NCBI GenBank assembly: GCA_037440765.1
Contig: JBBITL010000033.1
Location: 1-45,748 of the forward strand
Direction of reading: 5' to 3'
DNA: 45,748 bases
DNA from: DTKY01 sp037440765
GTDB taxonomy: Bacteria; Acidobacteriota; Terriglobia; Bryobacterales; Bryobacteraceae
The translations under genes and the position numbers were made by a program. The notes beneath the pieces are model-generated. The model saw nothing but the letters and a program-made list of their open reading frames with translations, was not told where the DNA came from and made no database searches. Numbering within the stretch: the first letter of the stretch is position 1; every line of letters begins with the position of its first letter. Shown here one piece after another: positions 24,319-32,241 of the stretch.

Positions 24319-25800
24319 ATGACTTCGCCAGCCGGCCGCGCCCTTCGCCTGCTAACGCCGCGCAAGGCTGCGTTCCTGGCGGGTGTCGCCATCGCCGGAT
24401 ACTTCCTCTACCACGCCCGGTTCAGCCTGCGCGCCGAATTCACCCACGACGACCTTATGAACTGCTGGCGCGGGGTCTTCAGCCCCCTGACCGCCCTCAT
24501 CGGGGACTGCATCACGTTCTTCCGGTTTTCGGACAGCTACCGCCCGTTTCCGGCGCTGGTTTACCGCGCGGCCTTCAATGTGTCCGGCTTCGACCTGTTT
24601 CCGCTGCGCGTGCTCCTGCTGGCGGTGATGGGGCTGAACACGCTGCTGCTGTACGGGTTCGCCCGGCGGCTCGCCGGCTCGCGGGAGGTGGGGGTGCTCG
24701 TGGCCCTGCTCGGCGCCCATCACTTCAACATCGGCATCTATTACTTCAACACCGGCTTTGTCTACGACATCTTCTGCCTCACTTTCTTCCTGGGCGCGCT
24801 GGTGTTCTACTTGCGAATCCGCCAGGACGGCCGTTTGCTGCGGTGGCAGGAACTGGCGGCTTTCTGCGCGCTCTACGTGCTGGCGCTGGACTCCAAGGAA
24901 CTGGCCGTGTCACTGCCCGTGGTAGTCGCCGCCTGGGAGCTGTTGTTCCATCCGCCGCCTGCGCGCGCGCGCGCCCTGCTTCGCTGGCAGTACAGGGAGT
25001 TGCTCCCGGCCTGGATTACGGGGGTGGCGACGGCGGCCTATATCGGGGGCCGCGTCCTGGCCAAGGGCGGCATGTCGGAGATTGGCGGATACAAGATCAC
25101 GCTCTCTGCCGCTGAGTATCTCAAGAACACGGGCCACATCCTGAATGAGCTTTTCTTTCTGCAAGACTTTTTCGATATCACCAGGACGCTGGCTTTCCTG
25201 CTGGCCCTGATCGCGGTCGCGGCGCTGTGGCGATCGAGAACGCTGCTGTTGTGCTGGGTGCTGTTGGTGGTGGGGCTGCTGCCGGTCGCCTTCATCCCCC
25301 AGCGGGGCCTGGCCGCGGCCTGGCTCCCTGTAGCCGGCCTGCTCGTCTTTGCGGCGGCCGCCGCCGTCTGGCTGCGCGACGCGCTGCTGACGGCGCTGCG
25401 CCGGGCCGCCTGGCGGCCCGCCGGGCAGGTTGTCCTTTTCGCCCTCGCCTACCTGCTCATTCTGAAGGCTCAGCCGGGCTTGCGTTCCGCTCTCGAAGGG
25501 TGGCAGCCGGAGTACAGCAGCATCCGCGAGACGCGGGAGTCCTTCGCCGAGCTGGCTCCGGCCATGCCCCCGAAGAGCACGGTCCTGATCGTCACCGACC
25601 CGTTTGGCGACAGCTTCTCCACCGCGCTTCTGATACACCTGCTGTACCGCGATTCGAGCATCATCATCAATCAGCTCTTCCGCTTCGATAAACCTCCCCC
25701 GCGCGCCGACTGGGCGGGCTACGACTTCATCTTCGATGTCGCCGGTGGCAAGGTGGTCCGGCTGAACCCGGCCGATTTTGCGTCTCCGGATTCAAGATAA
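24319..25800 (+). CDS. GT-C-like multispanning membrane protein
   Basis: Starting at the ATG at 24319 the protein is 493 residues. Further upstream in-frame starts would run through the divergent lipoprotein gene. About ten hydrophobic segments are visible. The first loop after membrane segment 1 carries F-T-H-D-D-L, the position and style of the acidic pair of lipid-phosphate-sugar-dependent GT-C glycosyltransferases. A soluble C-terminal tail (about 405-493) follows. It may transfer sugars from a polyprenyl-phosphate donor on the periplasmic face (inference from topology). TAATAT ends 4 bases before the ATG and no Shine-Dalgarno sequence is seen, so the message may be leaderless. Exact substrate unknown. 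Confidence 0.72.
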   Translation: MTSPAGRALRLLTPRKAAFLAGVAIAGYFLYHARFSLRAEFTHDDLMNCWRGVFSPLTALIGDCITFFRFSDSYRPFPALVYRAAFNVSGFDLFPLRVLLLAVMGLNTLLLYGFARRLAGSREVGVLVALLGAHHFNIGIYYFNTGFVYDIFCLTFFLGALVFYLRIRQDGRLLRWQELAAFCALYVLALDSKELAVSLPVVVAAWELLFHPPPARARALLRWQYRELLPAWITGVATAAYIGGRVLAKGGMSEIGGYKITLSAAEYLKNTGHILNELFFLQDFFDITRTLAFLLALIAVAALWRSRTLLLCWVLLVVGLLPVAFIPQRGLAAAWLPVAGLLVFAAAAAVWLRDALLTALRRAAWRPAGQVVLFALAYLLILKAQPGLRSALEGWQPEYSSIRETRESFAELAPAMPPKSTVLIVTDPFGDSFSTALLIHLLYRDSSIIINQLFRFDKPPPRADWAGYDFIFDVAGGKVVRLNPADFASPDSR

Positions 25801-25896
25801 GTGACCGGGAGCCGCCACAAGGGCCTAACAAAGAGGCAGTTTCCGCCGATACAAGCCTAGAGGCGCTCGTGGCGCAGGGAGGAAACATCCCGGACG

Positions 25897-27033
25897 ATGG
25901 GCGGCGGTAACGGAAAACTCGCGGGCTGCGACGAGGCCGTGCCTTCACCGGGAGGATTCACCACGCCGTGGGAGGAGCCGTCTATTGACGGCGGCCCGCC
26001 ACCCACGGTCCTGATCCTGGACCAGGTGGAAGTCAACAGGCGGCTGCTGCGCGCCATGCTCAAGTCTGAGCCGTACGCTATCCGTGAAGCCCGCCGGGCC
26101 CCGGAGGCGCTGGAAATCCTGGCGCGCGAGAAGATCGACCTGGTGATCCTGGACCTCATGATGCCTGGCATGAGCGGGCCGGATTTCTGCCGCACCATCA
26201 AAACCGACCGCCGCACTCAGCTCGTCCCCGTGCTGATGGTAACCAATCTGCACGGCGTCGAGAACGAAGTCGCCGGCATCTCCTCGGGCGCCGACGAATT
26301 CCTGACCAAGCCGCTTCACCCCGAAGTGGTGCGGACCAGGGTCCGGGCCCTGCTGCGGCACCGCAGCGCCATCGACTCGCTCGAACAGGCCGAAACGATT
26401 CTGCTGGCCCTGGCCCAGGCCGTCGAGCACCGCGACACCTACACGGCCGGCCACTGCCAGCGTCTGGCCTGGTACAGCGTCTCGCTGGGCATGGCCCTGG
26501 GCCTTTCCCGCCGGGAAATGCTGGCGCTCCACCGGGGAGGCTTCTTGCACGACATCGGCAAGATCGCCGTACCGGACGCGGTCCTGCACAAGAACGGCAG
26601 CCTGAATGAAGAGGAGTGGGCCGTGATGCGCAGCCACACGGTCAAAGGAGAGGACATCTGCCGCGCCATGAAGACGCTGCAAGGCGTGCTTCCGGTCATC
26701 CGCAGCCACCATGAGCGCTGGGACGGAGGTGGATACCCGGACGGCCTCAAGGGCGAGCAGATCCCGCTGGTGGCGCGGATCCTCCAGATCGCGGACATAT
26801 ACGACGCGCTCACCACCGTGCGCCCCTACAAGGCGGCCTGCACGCCGGACGAGGCGCTCATCATCCTGGAGCAGGAGACCGCCAGGGGCTGGCGGGATCC
26901 GGAACTGGTGAAGGTCTTCTGCCGGCTCCAGCGCCAGAATCATCCGGCCGGGATGGATCTGCAAGCCATGGACTGGGGGCAGTTGGAGCAGTTGAGCCAG
27001 TCCATTACCTCCGCTTGCCACTCGGCGACCTGA
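25897..27033 (+). CDS. response regulator with HD-GYP c-di-GMP phosphodiesterase domain
   Basis: A 378-residue cytoplasmic protein. The receiver domain (about 36-155) has phosphoacceptor D86 (V-I-L-D-L-M-M-P) and the conserved lysine at 138. The HD-GYP domain (about 165-350) has H-R-D at 178-180, H-D-I-G-K at 218-222, and H-H-E-R-W-D-G-G-G-Y-P-D-G-L from 271, so all metal-ligand motifs look intact. Phosphorylation should control hydrolysis of cyclic di-GMP. In the receiver the usual acidic pair is reduced to D42-Q43. No histidine kinase gene is adjacent. A GGGAGG element lies about 15 bases before the ATG, farther than ideal, so a start slightly downstream is possible. Confidence 0.9.
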   Translation: MGGGNGKLAGCDEAVPSPGGFTTPWEEPSIDGGPPPTVLILDQVEVNRRLLRAMLKSEPYAIREARRAPEALEILAREKIDLVILDLMMPGMSGPDFCRTIKTDRRTQLVPVLMVTNLHGVENEVAGISSGADEFLTKPLHPEVVRTRVRALLRHRSAIDSLEQAETILLALAQAVEHRDTYTAGHCQRLAWYSVSLGMALGLSRREMLALHRGGFLHDIGKIAVPDAVLHKNGSLNEEEWAVMRSHTVKGEDICRAMKTLQGVLPVIRSHHERWDGGGYPDGLKGEQIPLVARILQIADIYDALTTVRPYKAACTPDEALIILEQETARGWRDPELVKVFCRLQRQNHPAGMDLQAMDWGQLEQLSQSITSACHSAT

Positions 27034-27062
27034 CGCCGCCGGCAGCGGGTTACCATCGGTGA

Positions 27063-27779
27063 ATGAGGAGGGAACCTGCGCTGGCGCGGACTTCCGCACT
27101 TCTGGGGCAACTTCAGAAGGAAATCGTCGCCTGCCGCCTGTGCCCCCGTCTTGTCGCGCATTGCCGGCAGGTGGCGGCCGTCAAACGCAGGGCCTACCGA
27201 GACTGTGACTACTGGGGCAAGCCGGTGCCGTCCTTCGGCGACCCGCAGGCTCGATTGCTCATCATCGGACTGGCCCCGGCGGCGCACGGAGCCAACCGCA
27301 CGGGCCGCATGTTCACGGGGGACCGTTCCGGCGAGTTTCTCTACAGGGTCCTGCACCAGACGGGTTTCGCCTCCCGGCCGGAGAGCGTTTCGCGCGGCGA
27401 CGGCCTCCGGCTGTCTGACGCCTACGTTACAGCCGCCGTGCGCTGCGCTCCGCCGGGCAACCGCCCGACGCCGGCCGAGATCCGCGCATGTGGCCGGCAC
27501 CTGGCGCGTGAACTGGAGTTGCTGCCGGGGTTGCGCGTGGTGGTGGCGCTGGGGCGCATCGCCTTCGACGCCTACCTGGCGCGGCTGCTGGAGCGCGGCG
27601 CCATCGCCGCGCGCTCCCCCTTCCGCTTCGGGCACAATCAGGAGCACCGGACCGGCGCCGGGCAGCCGGTGCTGATCAGTTCCTATCACCCCAGCCAGCA
27701 GAACACCTCGACGGGCCGCCTCACCCGGCGGATGCTGAGGGCGGTCTTCCTCCGCGCCAGGCGCCTGCTGGCCGCGTGA
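27063..27779 (+). CDS. family 5 uracil-DNA glycosylase
   Basis: A 238-residue iron-sulfur DNA repair enzyme. Four cysteines fit the [4Fe-4S] cluster of family 4/5 glycosylases: C24 and C27 (C-R-L-C), then C128 and C143 with 14 residues between them. Motif A is G-L-A-P-A-A-H-G-A-N-R-T-G-R-M-F-T-G-D-R-S-G (69-90), and motif B is H-P-S-Q-Q-N-T-S-T-G-R (209-219). The A-P-A-A-H-G-x-N-R-T-G-R form is that of UdgB (family 5), which removes uracil and also some deaminated purines. TACCAT at 27051-27056 lies 6 bases before the ATG with no Shine-Dalgarno sequence, so a leaderless message is possible. The gene stands apart from other repair genes. Confidence 0.93.
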   Translation: MRREPALARTSALLGQLQKEIVACRLCPRLVAHCRQVAAVKRRAYRDCDYWGKPVPSFGDPQARLLIIGLAPAAHGANRTGRMFTGDRSGEFLYRVLHQTGFASRPESVSRGDGLRLSDAYVTAAVRCAPPGNRPTPAEIRACGRHLARELELLPGLRVVVALGRIAFDAYLARLLERGAIAARSPFRFGHNQEHRTGAGQPVLISSYHPSQQNTSTGRLTRRMLRAVFLRARRLLAA

Positions 27780-27801
27780 TACACTTGCCTTCTCCCGGCG
27801 C

Positions 27802-29862
27802 ATGCGGCAACAAGGTGAACCGGCTGGTCATGGTGCTCACGGCTCCCCTCCTCGTTTTGCCCTTCGCCTTTTCCCTTTCGCCTCTTTCTTCTTGCCTTTT
27901 GCCTTATTCCTTCTGAACCTCCTGCTGGTCCGCCGGCTGCTGTTCATCGAGTACCTGGACCAGATGGGCTCCATCGAGGGCAGCTTCATCGCCATAGCCC
28001 GCTGGGCTCGGGACAACTGGGGCGATCTGTCCTGGTTCCCCCTGTGGTATGGGGGCATCCCGAACGTGAACACCTACCCGCCGCTGCTGCACCGCTCGGT
28101 GGCGGCGGTCTCGACCGTGCTCGGCCTGTCCCCGGCGCACGCCTACCACGCCGTGACGGCGGTGATATACAGCCTGGGGCCGGTGACTCTGTACTGGCTC
28201 GCCCTGAAGCTGTGCGGATCGAGGGCCTGGAGCTTCGCCGCGGGGGCGTTCTACTCGCTGGTCTCCACCTCGGCTCTGCTGATTCCGGCGGTGGCCAGCG
28301 ACGCGGGGGGAGTCTGGGGTACGCGGCGTTTGCAGGCCATGGTGGTGTATGGCGAGGGTCCGCATATCACGGGGCTCACCCTGCTGCCGGTGGCGATTCT
28401 GCTGCTCAGTGTGGCGTTTGATAAGAGGAGGCCCCACTGGTGGTTTCTGGCGGCGCTGAGTCTGGGCGGAGTGAGCCTGTCCAACTGGATCGGGGCCGCG
28501 GCGCTGGCCATGGCGGCCGCCGCCTGGCTGCTGGCCCGCCAGGAGGGCGCCTGGTGGCGGAATTGGATGATTGCCGCGGCTCTGGCGGCGCCGGCCTACC
28601 TGATTGTCTCTCCCGGTATTCCGGTTTCGGCCATCCTGGGTGTGGTCCGCAACGAACGTTATGTCAGCGGCGGGATTACGGCGCACCCGTGGGAGATGTA
28701 TGCGGCAGCGGCAGCGCTGTGCGTGGCGGCGGCGGGTCTCAGGGCGCTGCGGGTGGCCGAGCGAATCCGCTTTGCCCTCCTGTTCCTGTTGCCCACGGCC
28801 GCCATTACCCTTGGCTACGAGTGGTTCCGCGTCTCGCTGGCGCCGCAGGCGTCGCGTTACCACCTTGAAATGGAGATGGCCCTGGCGCTGCTGGCGGCGT
28901 TCCTGGCGCAATGGCTGTTCCGCCGGTTCAGCCGCCGCGCGGTGGCCGCCGTTGCGTGCCTGGCGGTTGCCGCGGCGGCCTATGGGGCGTGGCGCTGCGC
29001 CCGCACTCTGGCGCCGCGCATACGCCCTGTCGAGATAGAGAAGACCATTGAGTACACCCAGGCCGCCTGGTTTGATCGCAACATGGGCGGCCGCCGCGTG
29101 TTCGCGCCCGGCTCGGTGGGGTTCTTCATGAACGTGTTCACCGACACCCCGCAGTTCGCCGGAGGGTTCGACCAGGGCGCCGTCAACCCGCTCTTGACTC
29201 ACGCCCGGTACCAGATCCTCAGCGGCGAAAACGCGGGCGAGCAGGAGGGTGAGGTGGCCGTGCTGTGGCTGAAGGCATTCGGCGTGGACGCGGTTGCCGT
29301 AAGCGGGCCCGCCAGCAAGGAAGTCTTCAAGCCCTTCCGCAACCCCAGGAAGTTCGACGGTCTGCTTCCGGAACTGCGGCGCGAGGGGGACGACGTTATC
29401 TACCGCGTGCCGCGCCGGTCTCAGACGCTGGCCCACGTCATCCGCCCGGCCGGCCTCGCACCCCGGGCGCCCATGCACGGCGTCGACGTGGAGCCGCTCC
29501 GCTCCTATGTCGCCGCCCTGGATGACCCCTCGCTGCCGCCGGCGTCTTTCCAGTGGCGCAACCACCACTCCGCGACAATCTCCGCAACGCTGGAGCCGGA
29601 TCAACTCCTCTCCGTGCAGATCACCCACCACCGCGGCTGGAAGGCGAGTGTGGAGGGCCGATCCCGCCCGGTCCGCCGGGACAACCTCGGCCAGATGGTA
29701 ATCGAGCCCGGGTGCAACGGCGCCTGCACCGTTGAACTCGCTTTCGACGGCGGCGCTGAGATGCTGGTCTTGCGTTTCCTGAGCTGGAGTTGCCTCGGCT
29801 TGGGCCTGGTCTGGTCAGGTTGGGGGATTTTACACCGCAGGCGGAATCCAGTGGGCCGTTAA
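27802..29862 (+). CDS. large multispanning membrane protein, YfhO/GT-C-like
   Basis: A 686-residue protein with a first membrane segment (about 20-48), roughly ten more segments up to about 400, a soluble periplasmic-type region (about 405-655), and a final hydrophobic segment near the C-terminus. The arrangement resembles bacterial YfhO-type or other lipid-linked sugar transferases, but no clear catalytic motif stands out. The first membrane segment is encoded by a degenerate heptanucleotide repeat (27855-27917), which makes the N-terminus sensitive to length changes. TACACT at 27780-27785 could be a -10 element. The radical SAM gene starts 17 bases after its stop. Function is inferred only from topology. 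Confidence 0.7.
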   Translation: MRQQGEPAGHGAHGSPPRFALRLFPFASFFLPFALFLLNLLLVRRLLFIEYLDQMGSIEGSFIAIARWARDNWGDLSWFPLWYGGIPNVNTYPPLLHRSVAAVSTVLGLSPAHAYHAVTAVIYSLGPVTLYWLALKLCGSRAWSFAAGAFYSLVSTSALLIPAVASDAGGVWGTRRLQAMVVYGEGPHITGLTLLPVAILLLSVAFDKRRPHWWFLAALSLGGVSLSNWIGAAALAMAAAAWLLARQEGAWWRNWMIAAALAAPAYLIVSPGIPVSAILGVVRNERYVSGGITAHPWEMYAAAAALCVAAAGLRALRVAERIRFALLFLLPTAAITLGYEWFRVSLAPQASRYHLEMEMALALLAAFLAQWLFRRFSRRAVAAVACLAVAAAAYGAWRCARTLAPRIRPVEIEKTIEYTQAAWFDRNMGGRRVFAPGSVGFFMNVFTDTPQFAGGFDQGAVNPLLTHARYQILSGENAGEQEGEVAVLWLKAFGVDAVAVSGPASKEVFKPFRNPRKFDGLLPELRREGDDVIYRVPRRSQTLAHVIRPAGLAPRAPMHGVDVEPLRSYVAALDDPSLPPASFQWRNHHSATISATLEPDQLLSVQITHHRGWKASVEGRSRPVRRDNLGQMVIEPGCNGACTVELAFDGGAEMLVLRFLSWSCLGLGLVWSGWGILHRRRNPVGR
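27855..27917 (+). repeat. degenerate heptanucleotide tandem repeat
   Basis: Nine successive 7-base units close to TTTTGCC can be read: ttttgcc, cttcgcc, ttttccc, tttcgcc, tctttct, tcttgcc, ttttgcc, ttattcc, ttctgaa. They lie inside the coding region of the membrane protein starting at 27802 and encode its first hydrophobic segment. As 7 is not a multiple of 3, gain or loss of one unit would shift the frame. Confidence 0.65.
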
Positions 29863-29879
29863 TTGCTCATATACAATGC

Positions 29880-30980
29880 ATGAACGACAGCGCGAAGCAG
29901 GCCGAATGCCGCCCCCGGCTGGTGTTCTGGGAGCTCACAACTGGTTGTAATTTGAGATGCATCCACTGCCGAGCCAGCGCCACGGATCTGATGTCGCCGC
30001 ACGACCTTAACTACAGCCAGTGCTGTGAAGTGGTCGACCAGATTGCGGAATATGCCCCACTGATCCTGGTGCTGAGTGGCGGAGAGCCCCTCTGGAGACG
30101 TGACGTCTTCGACATATCGAGGCGCGCCGTGAGCAAGGGCATGCGGGTCGCCCTGGCCACCAACGGCACCATGGTCGACGACGCCATGGCCCAGCGAATA
30201 AAGGACGCCGGCATCGTGCGGGTGTCCGTCAGCCTGGACGGGGCCAACCGCCACACACATGACTCCTTCCGGGGGGAAGCGGGCGCATTCGAGACGGCCA
30301 TAGCGGGCCTGAAGCACTTGCAGGCGCTGGGTGTATCCACGCAGATCAACACCAGCGTGGCGCGCCACAACGTCGAGGAGTTGCCAGACCTCCTGAAGCT
30401 GGCGCAGTCGCTGGGCGTGGCCGCCTTTCACGTCTTCCTGCTGGTGCCGGTGGGCTGCGGCCTGACCATCGCCGACGACCAGACCATCCGCGGCGAGCAG
30501 TACGAGCAGGTGTTGAACTGGTTCTACGACCGCTCGCTCGACAGCGGCCTGGAGCTGAAGGCCACCTGCGCGCCGCACTACTACCGGATCATGCGGCAGC
30601 GCCGCGCCGAGGCCCGGCGCGCCGGCCAGAGCGTCCCGGAGCTGGTCTCCCACGGCCTGCACGCCACCACGCGCGGCTGCCTGGCCGGCAGCGGCGTCTG
30701 CTTCATCTCGCACCAGGGCCAGGTCTATCCCTGCGGTTACCTGCCGGTCTCGGCCGGAGATCTTCGCAAGGAGAAGTTCCGTGACATCTGGGAGAAGGCC
30801 GGGGTGTTCGCGGCCCTGCGCCAGCCAGACCAACTGGAGGGCAAGTGCGGGCTCTGCGAGTTCAAGTACGTCTGCCTCGGCTGCCGGGCGCGCGCCTACG
30901 GCATGACGCGCAACTACATGGACGAGGAGCCCTTCTGCATCTACGAGCCGGGCAAAGCTCAGCCGGGCCTGACTTCGTAG
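29880..30980 (+). CDS. radical SAM/SPASM protein, AhbD/NirJ-like
   Basis: From the ATG at 29880 the protein has 366 residues. The radical SAM cluster motif is C23-x3-C27-x2-C30 within T-T-G-C-N-L-R-C-I-H-C-R-A-S-A, followed by L-S-G-G-E-P-L. The C-terminal SPASM region has many cysteines (G-C-L-A-G-S-G-V-C-F-I-S, Y-P-C-G-Y-L-P-V-S-A-G, C-G-L-C-E-F-K-Y-V-C-L-G-C-R-A-R-A and a last F-C-I-Y). These fit two auxiliary clusters. The C-I-H-C-R-A form and the overall length are like AhbD and NirJ of alternative heme and heme d1 synthesis. No other heme genes are adjacent, so peptide modification remains possible. An upstream ATG at 29790 lies inside the previous gene. TACAAT ends 2 bases before the chosen ATG. 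The last 22 bases overlap the convergent gene. Confidence 0.8.
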   Translation: MNDSAKQAECRPRLVFWELTTGCNLRCIHCRASATDLMSPHDLNYSQCCEVVDQIAEYAPLILVLSGGEPLWRRDVFDISRRAVSKGMRVALATNGTMVDDAMAQRIKDAGIVRVSVSLDGANRHTHDSFRGEAGAFETAIAGLKHLQALGVSTQINTSVARHNVEELPDLLKLAQSLGVAAFHVFLLVPVGCGLTIADDQTIRGEQYEQVLNWFYDRSLDSGLELKATCAPHYYRIMRQRRAEARRAGQSVPELVSHGLHATTRGCLAGSGVCFISHQGQVYPCGYLPVSAGDLRKEKFRDIWEKAGVFAALRQPDQLEGKCGLCEFKYVCLGCRARAYGMTRNYMDEEPFCIYEPGKAQPGLTS

Positions 30981-31360
30981 GATTGCGCAAACAGCCGCTC
31001 GGTACCCGCCTGTAGCAGGACCCAGAGGCCGTATATGCCCACCGCTGTGCCGATAGGCACGTTGAGCAGGTTCAGGGCCGACAACACTATGGCGAGGATG
31101 CGTGCCCAGGGGCGGAGCTTCAGCAGCCCGAAACCGGCGATCAGGCCAGGCAAGGACAGCAGCAGCACAAACGCGGCAATGACAGCGCCGATAAACCCCA
31201 GTATTGGGATTGCGATTCGGGCATCGGCATCGTGGGGGGCGGCGAACCCAACGATGCCCGCGATTCCGCCGAACACCGTGAACACCACCAGCGCGCCCAG
31301 AAGCCCCAGCGCGCCGAGCACGATGTGCAGATAGCCCAGGATGCGTACGTGATCTCTCAT
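30959..31360 (-). CDS. small membrane protein of unknown function
   Basis: Taking the internal ATG at 31360 gives 133 residues starting M-R-D-H-V-R-I-L-G-Y-L. A longer in-frame ORF reaches 31444 but its extra 28 residues are polar and unlike a membrane protein start. Four hydrophobic segments are visible (about 10-35, 48-70, 72-95, 98-118), with many Gly and Ala residues. No family is recognised with confidence. It is convergent with the radical SAM gene, overlapping it by 22 bases, and divergent from the DUF302 gene. Confidence 0.65.
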   Translation of the reverse strand: MRDHVRILGYLHIVLGALGLLGALVVFTVFGGIAGIVGFAAPHDADARIAIPILGFIGAVIAAFVLLLSLPGLIAGFGLLKLRPWARILAIVLSALNLLNVPIGTAVGIYGLWVLLQAGTERLFAQSYEVRPG

Positions 31361-31453
31361 CGCCGTGTCCGTTCCGGTTCCTTCAAAGCAAGCTACGATG
31401 ATGCCGGTTCTCCGGTTCCCCCCGGCTCTCAGTAGTATTACCATAAAGTCGCC

Positions 31454-31834
31454 ATGCTATTCGAGATTCCGTCGCAAAAGGACCTGGAGGCGATCGGCAG
31501 GGGCCTGGAGGAGGCGGCCGCGCGCCACAGCTTCGGCATCATCACCGTCCACAACCTCAAGGAGACAATGGCTAAGAAGGGCGTGGAGTTCGACGGGGAG
31601 TGTCTGGTCTTCGAGGTGTGCAACCCGCACCAGGCCAGGAGGGTGCTGGAGGCCAACGGCGCCGTGTCTACGGCGCTTCCCTGCCGCATTTCCGTCTACC
31701 GCTCGGCGCACGGATACAGACTGGCGACGATCCTGCCCACGGCGCTGATGAAGATCTTCGCGGCTCCGTCTCTGGTGCCCGTCGCCAGGGAAGTGGAGGA
31801 AGTGATCGTGGCTATGATGCGGGAAGCGGCTTGA
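31454..31834 (+). CDS. DUF302 domain protein
   Basis: A 126-residue soluble protein without signal peptide. The layout fits DUF302: an N-terminal helix with F-G-I-I-T-V-H-N-L-K-E-T, a central C-L-V-F-E-V-C-N-P-H-Q-A-R-R-V-L, then A-L-P-C-R-I-S-V-Y and a C-terminal helix. The biochemical role of DUF302 is unsettled; it is found alone or fused to other domains. TACCAT at 31439-31444 is 9 bases before the ATG and no Shine-Dalgarno sequence is seen. Its final 23 bases overlap the 3-prime end of the convergent CcmH-like gene. Confidence 0.8.
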   Translation: MLFEIPSQKDLEAIGRGLEEAAARHSFGIITVHNLKETMAKKGVEFDGECLVFEVCNPHQARRVLEANGAVSTALPCRISVYRSAHGYRLATILPTALMKIFAAPSLVPVAREVEEVIVAMMREAA

Positions 31835-32192
31835 GCCACTTCCTGAGGACGAGCACCGCCAGGGCGGCGCCGCCCGCCAGCATCAGGACAGGGATCACGT
31901 TCATCCACCACCACTTGGCCCCCTCGGGCTCCACGAGCACGCGCTCGCCGTAGCGGGCTTTGTAGTAGTCGAGAATCTCCCGGTCAGACTTGCCCTCGCC
32001 CAGAAAGCGGGCGACCTCCGCTTTCATTTCCAGCGAGACCTCGCTTCTGTGCGTGGCGATCGATTCGTTCCAGCAGCAGGGCGCAAGTATAACCTTTTCA
32101 AGGGCTTCCTGCCTTTGCCGGATGTCGGACCCGGACTGTCCCGCGAGCGCCCCAACAAGACCCAGTGTCAGAGCCAGCAATTTGAAGAACAC
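31812..32192 (-). CDS. CcmH-like cytochrome c maturation protein with Cys-Cys motif
   Basis: I choose the GTG at 32192 (126 residues), since it starts a signal peptide (V-F-F-K-L-L-A-L-T-L-G-L-V-G-A-L-A) and has GAGG a few bases upstream. The longer frame to 32405 runs into the divergent gene. The body is CcmH: I-L-A-P-C-C-W-N-E-S-I-A-T-H, then E-G-K-S-D-R-E-I-L-D-Y-Y-K-A-R-Y-G-E-R-V-L-V-E-P. A C-terminal membrane anchor (about 98-117) follows. Classical CcmH uses C-x2-C to reduce apocytochrome c; here the two cysteines are adjacent (C39-C40). It stands alone, with no ccmF, ccmG or other maturation genes nearby. It acts, if active, on the periplasmic face of the inner membrane. Confidence 0.82.
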   Translation of the reverse strand: MFFKLLALTLGLVGALAGQSGSDIRQRQEALEKVILAPCCWNESIATHRSEVSLEMKAEVARFLGEGKSDREILDYYKARYGERVLVEPEGAKWWWMNVIPVLMLAGGAALAVLVLRKWLKPLPAS

Positions 32193-32241
32193 GGTTTCCT
32201 CACTTCCAGGATACACTGGTGGGGTAGCCGGATCGAACCGG

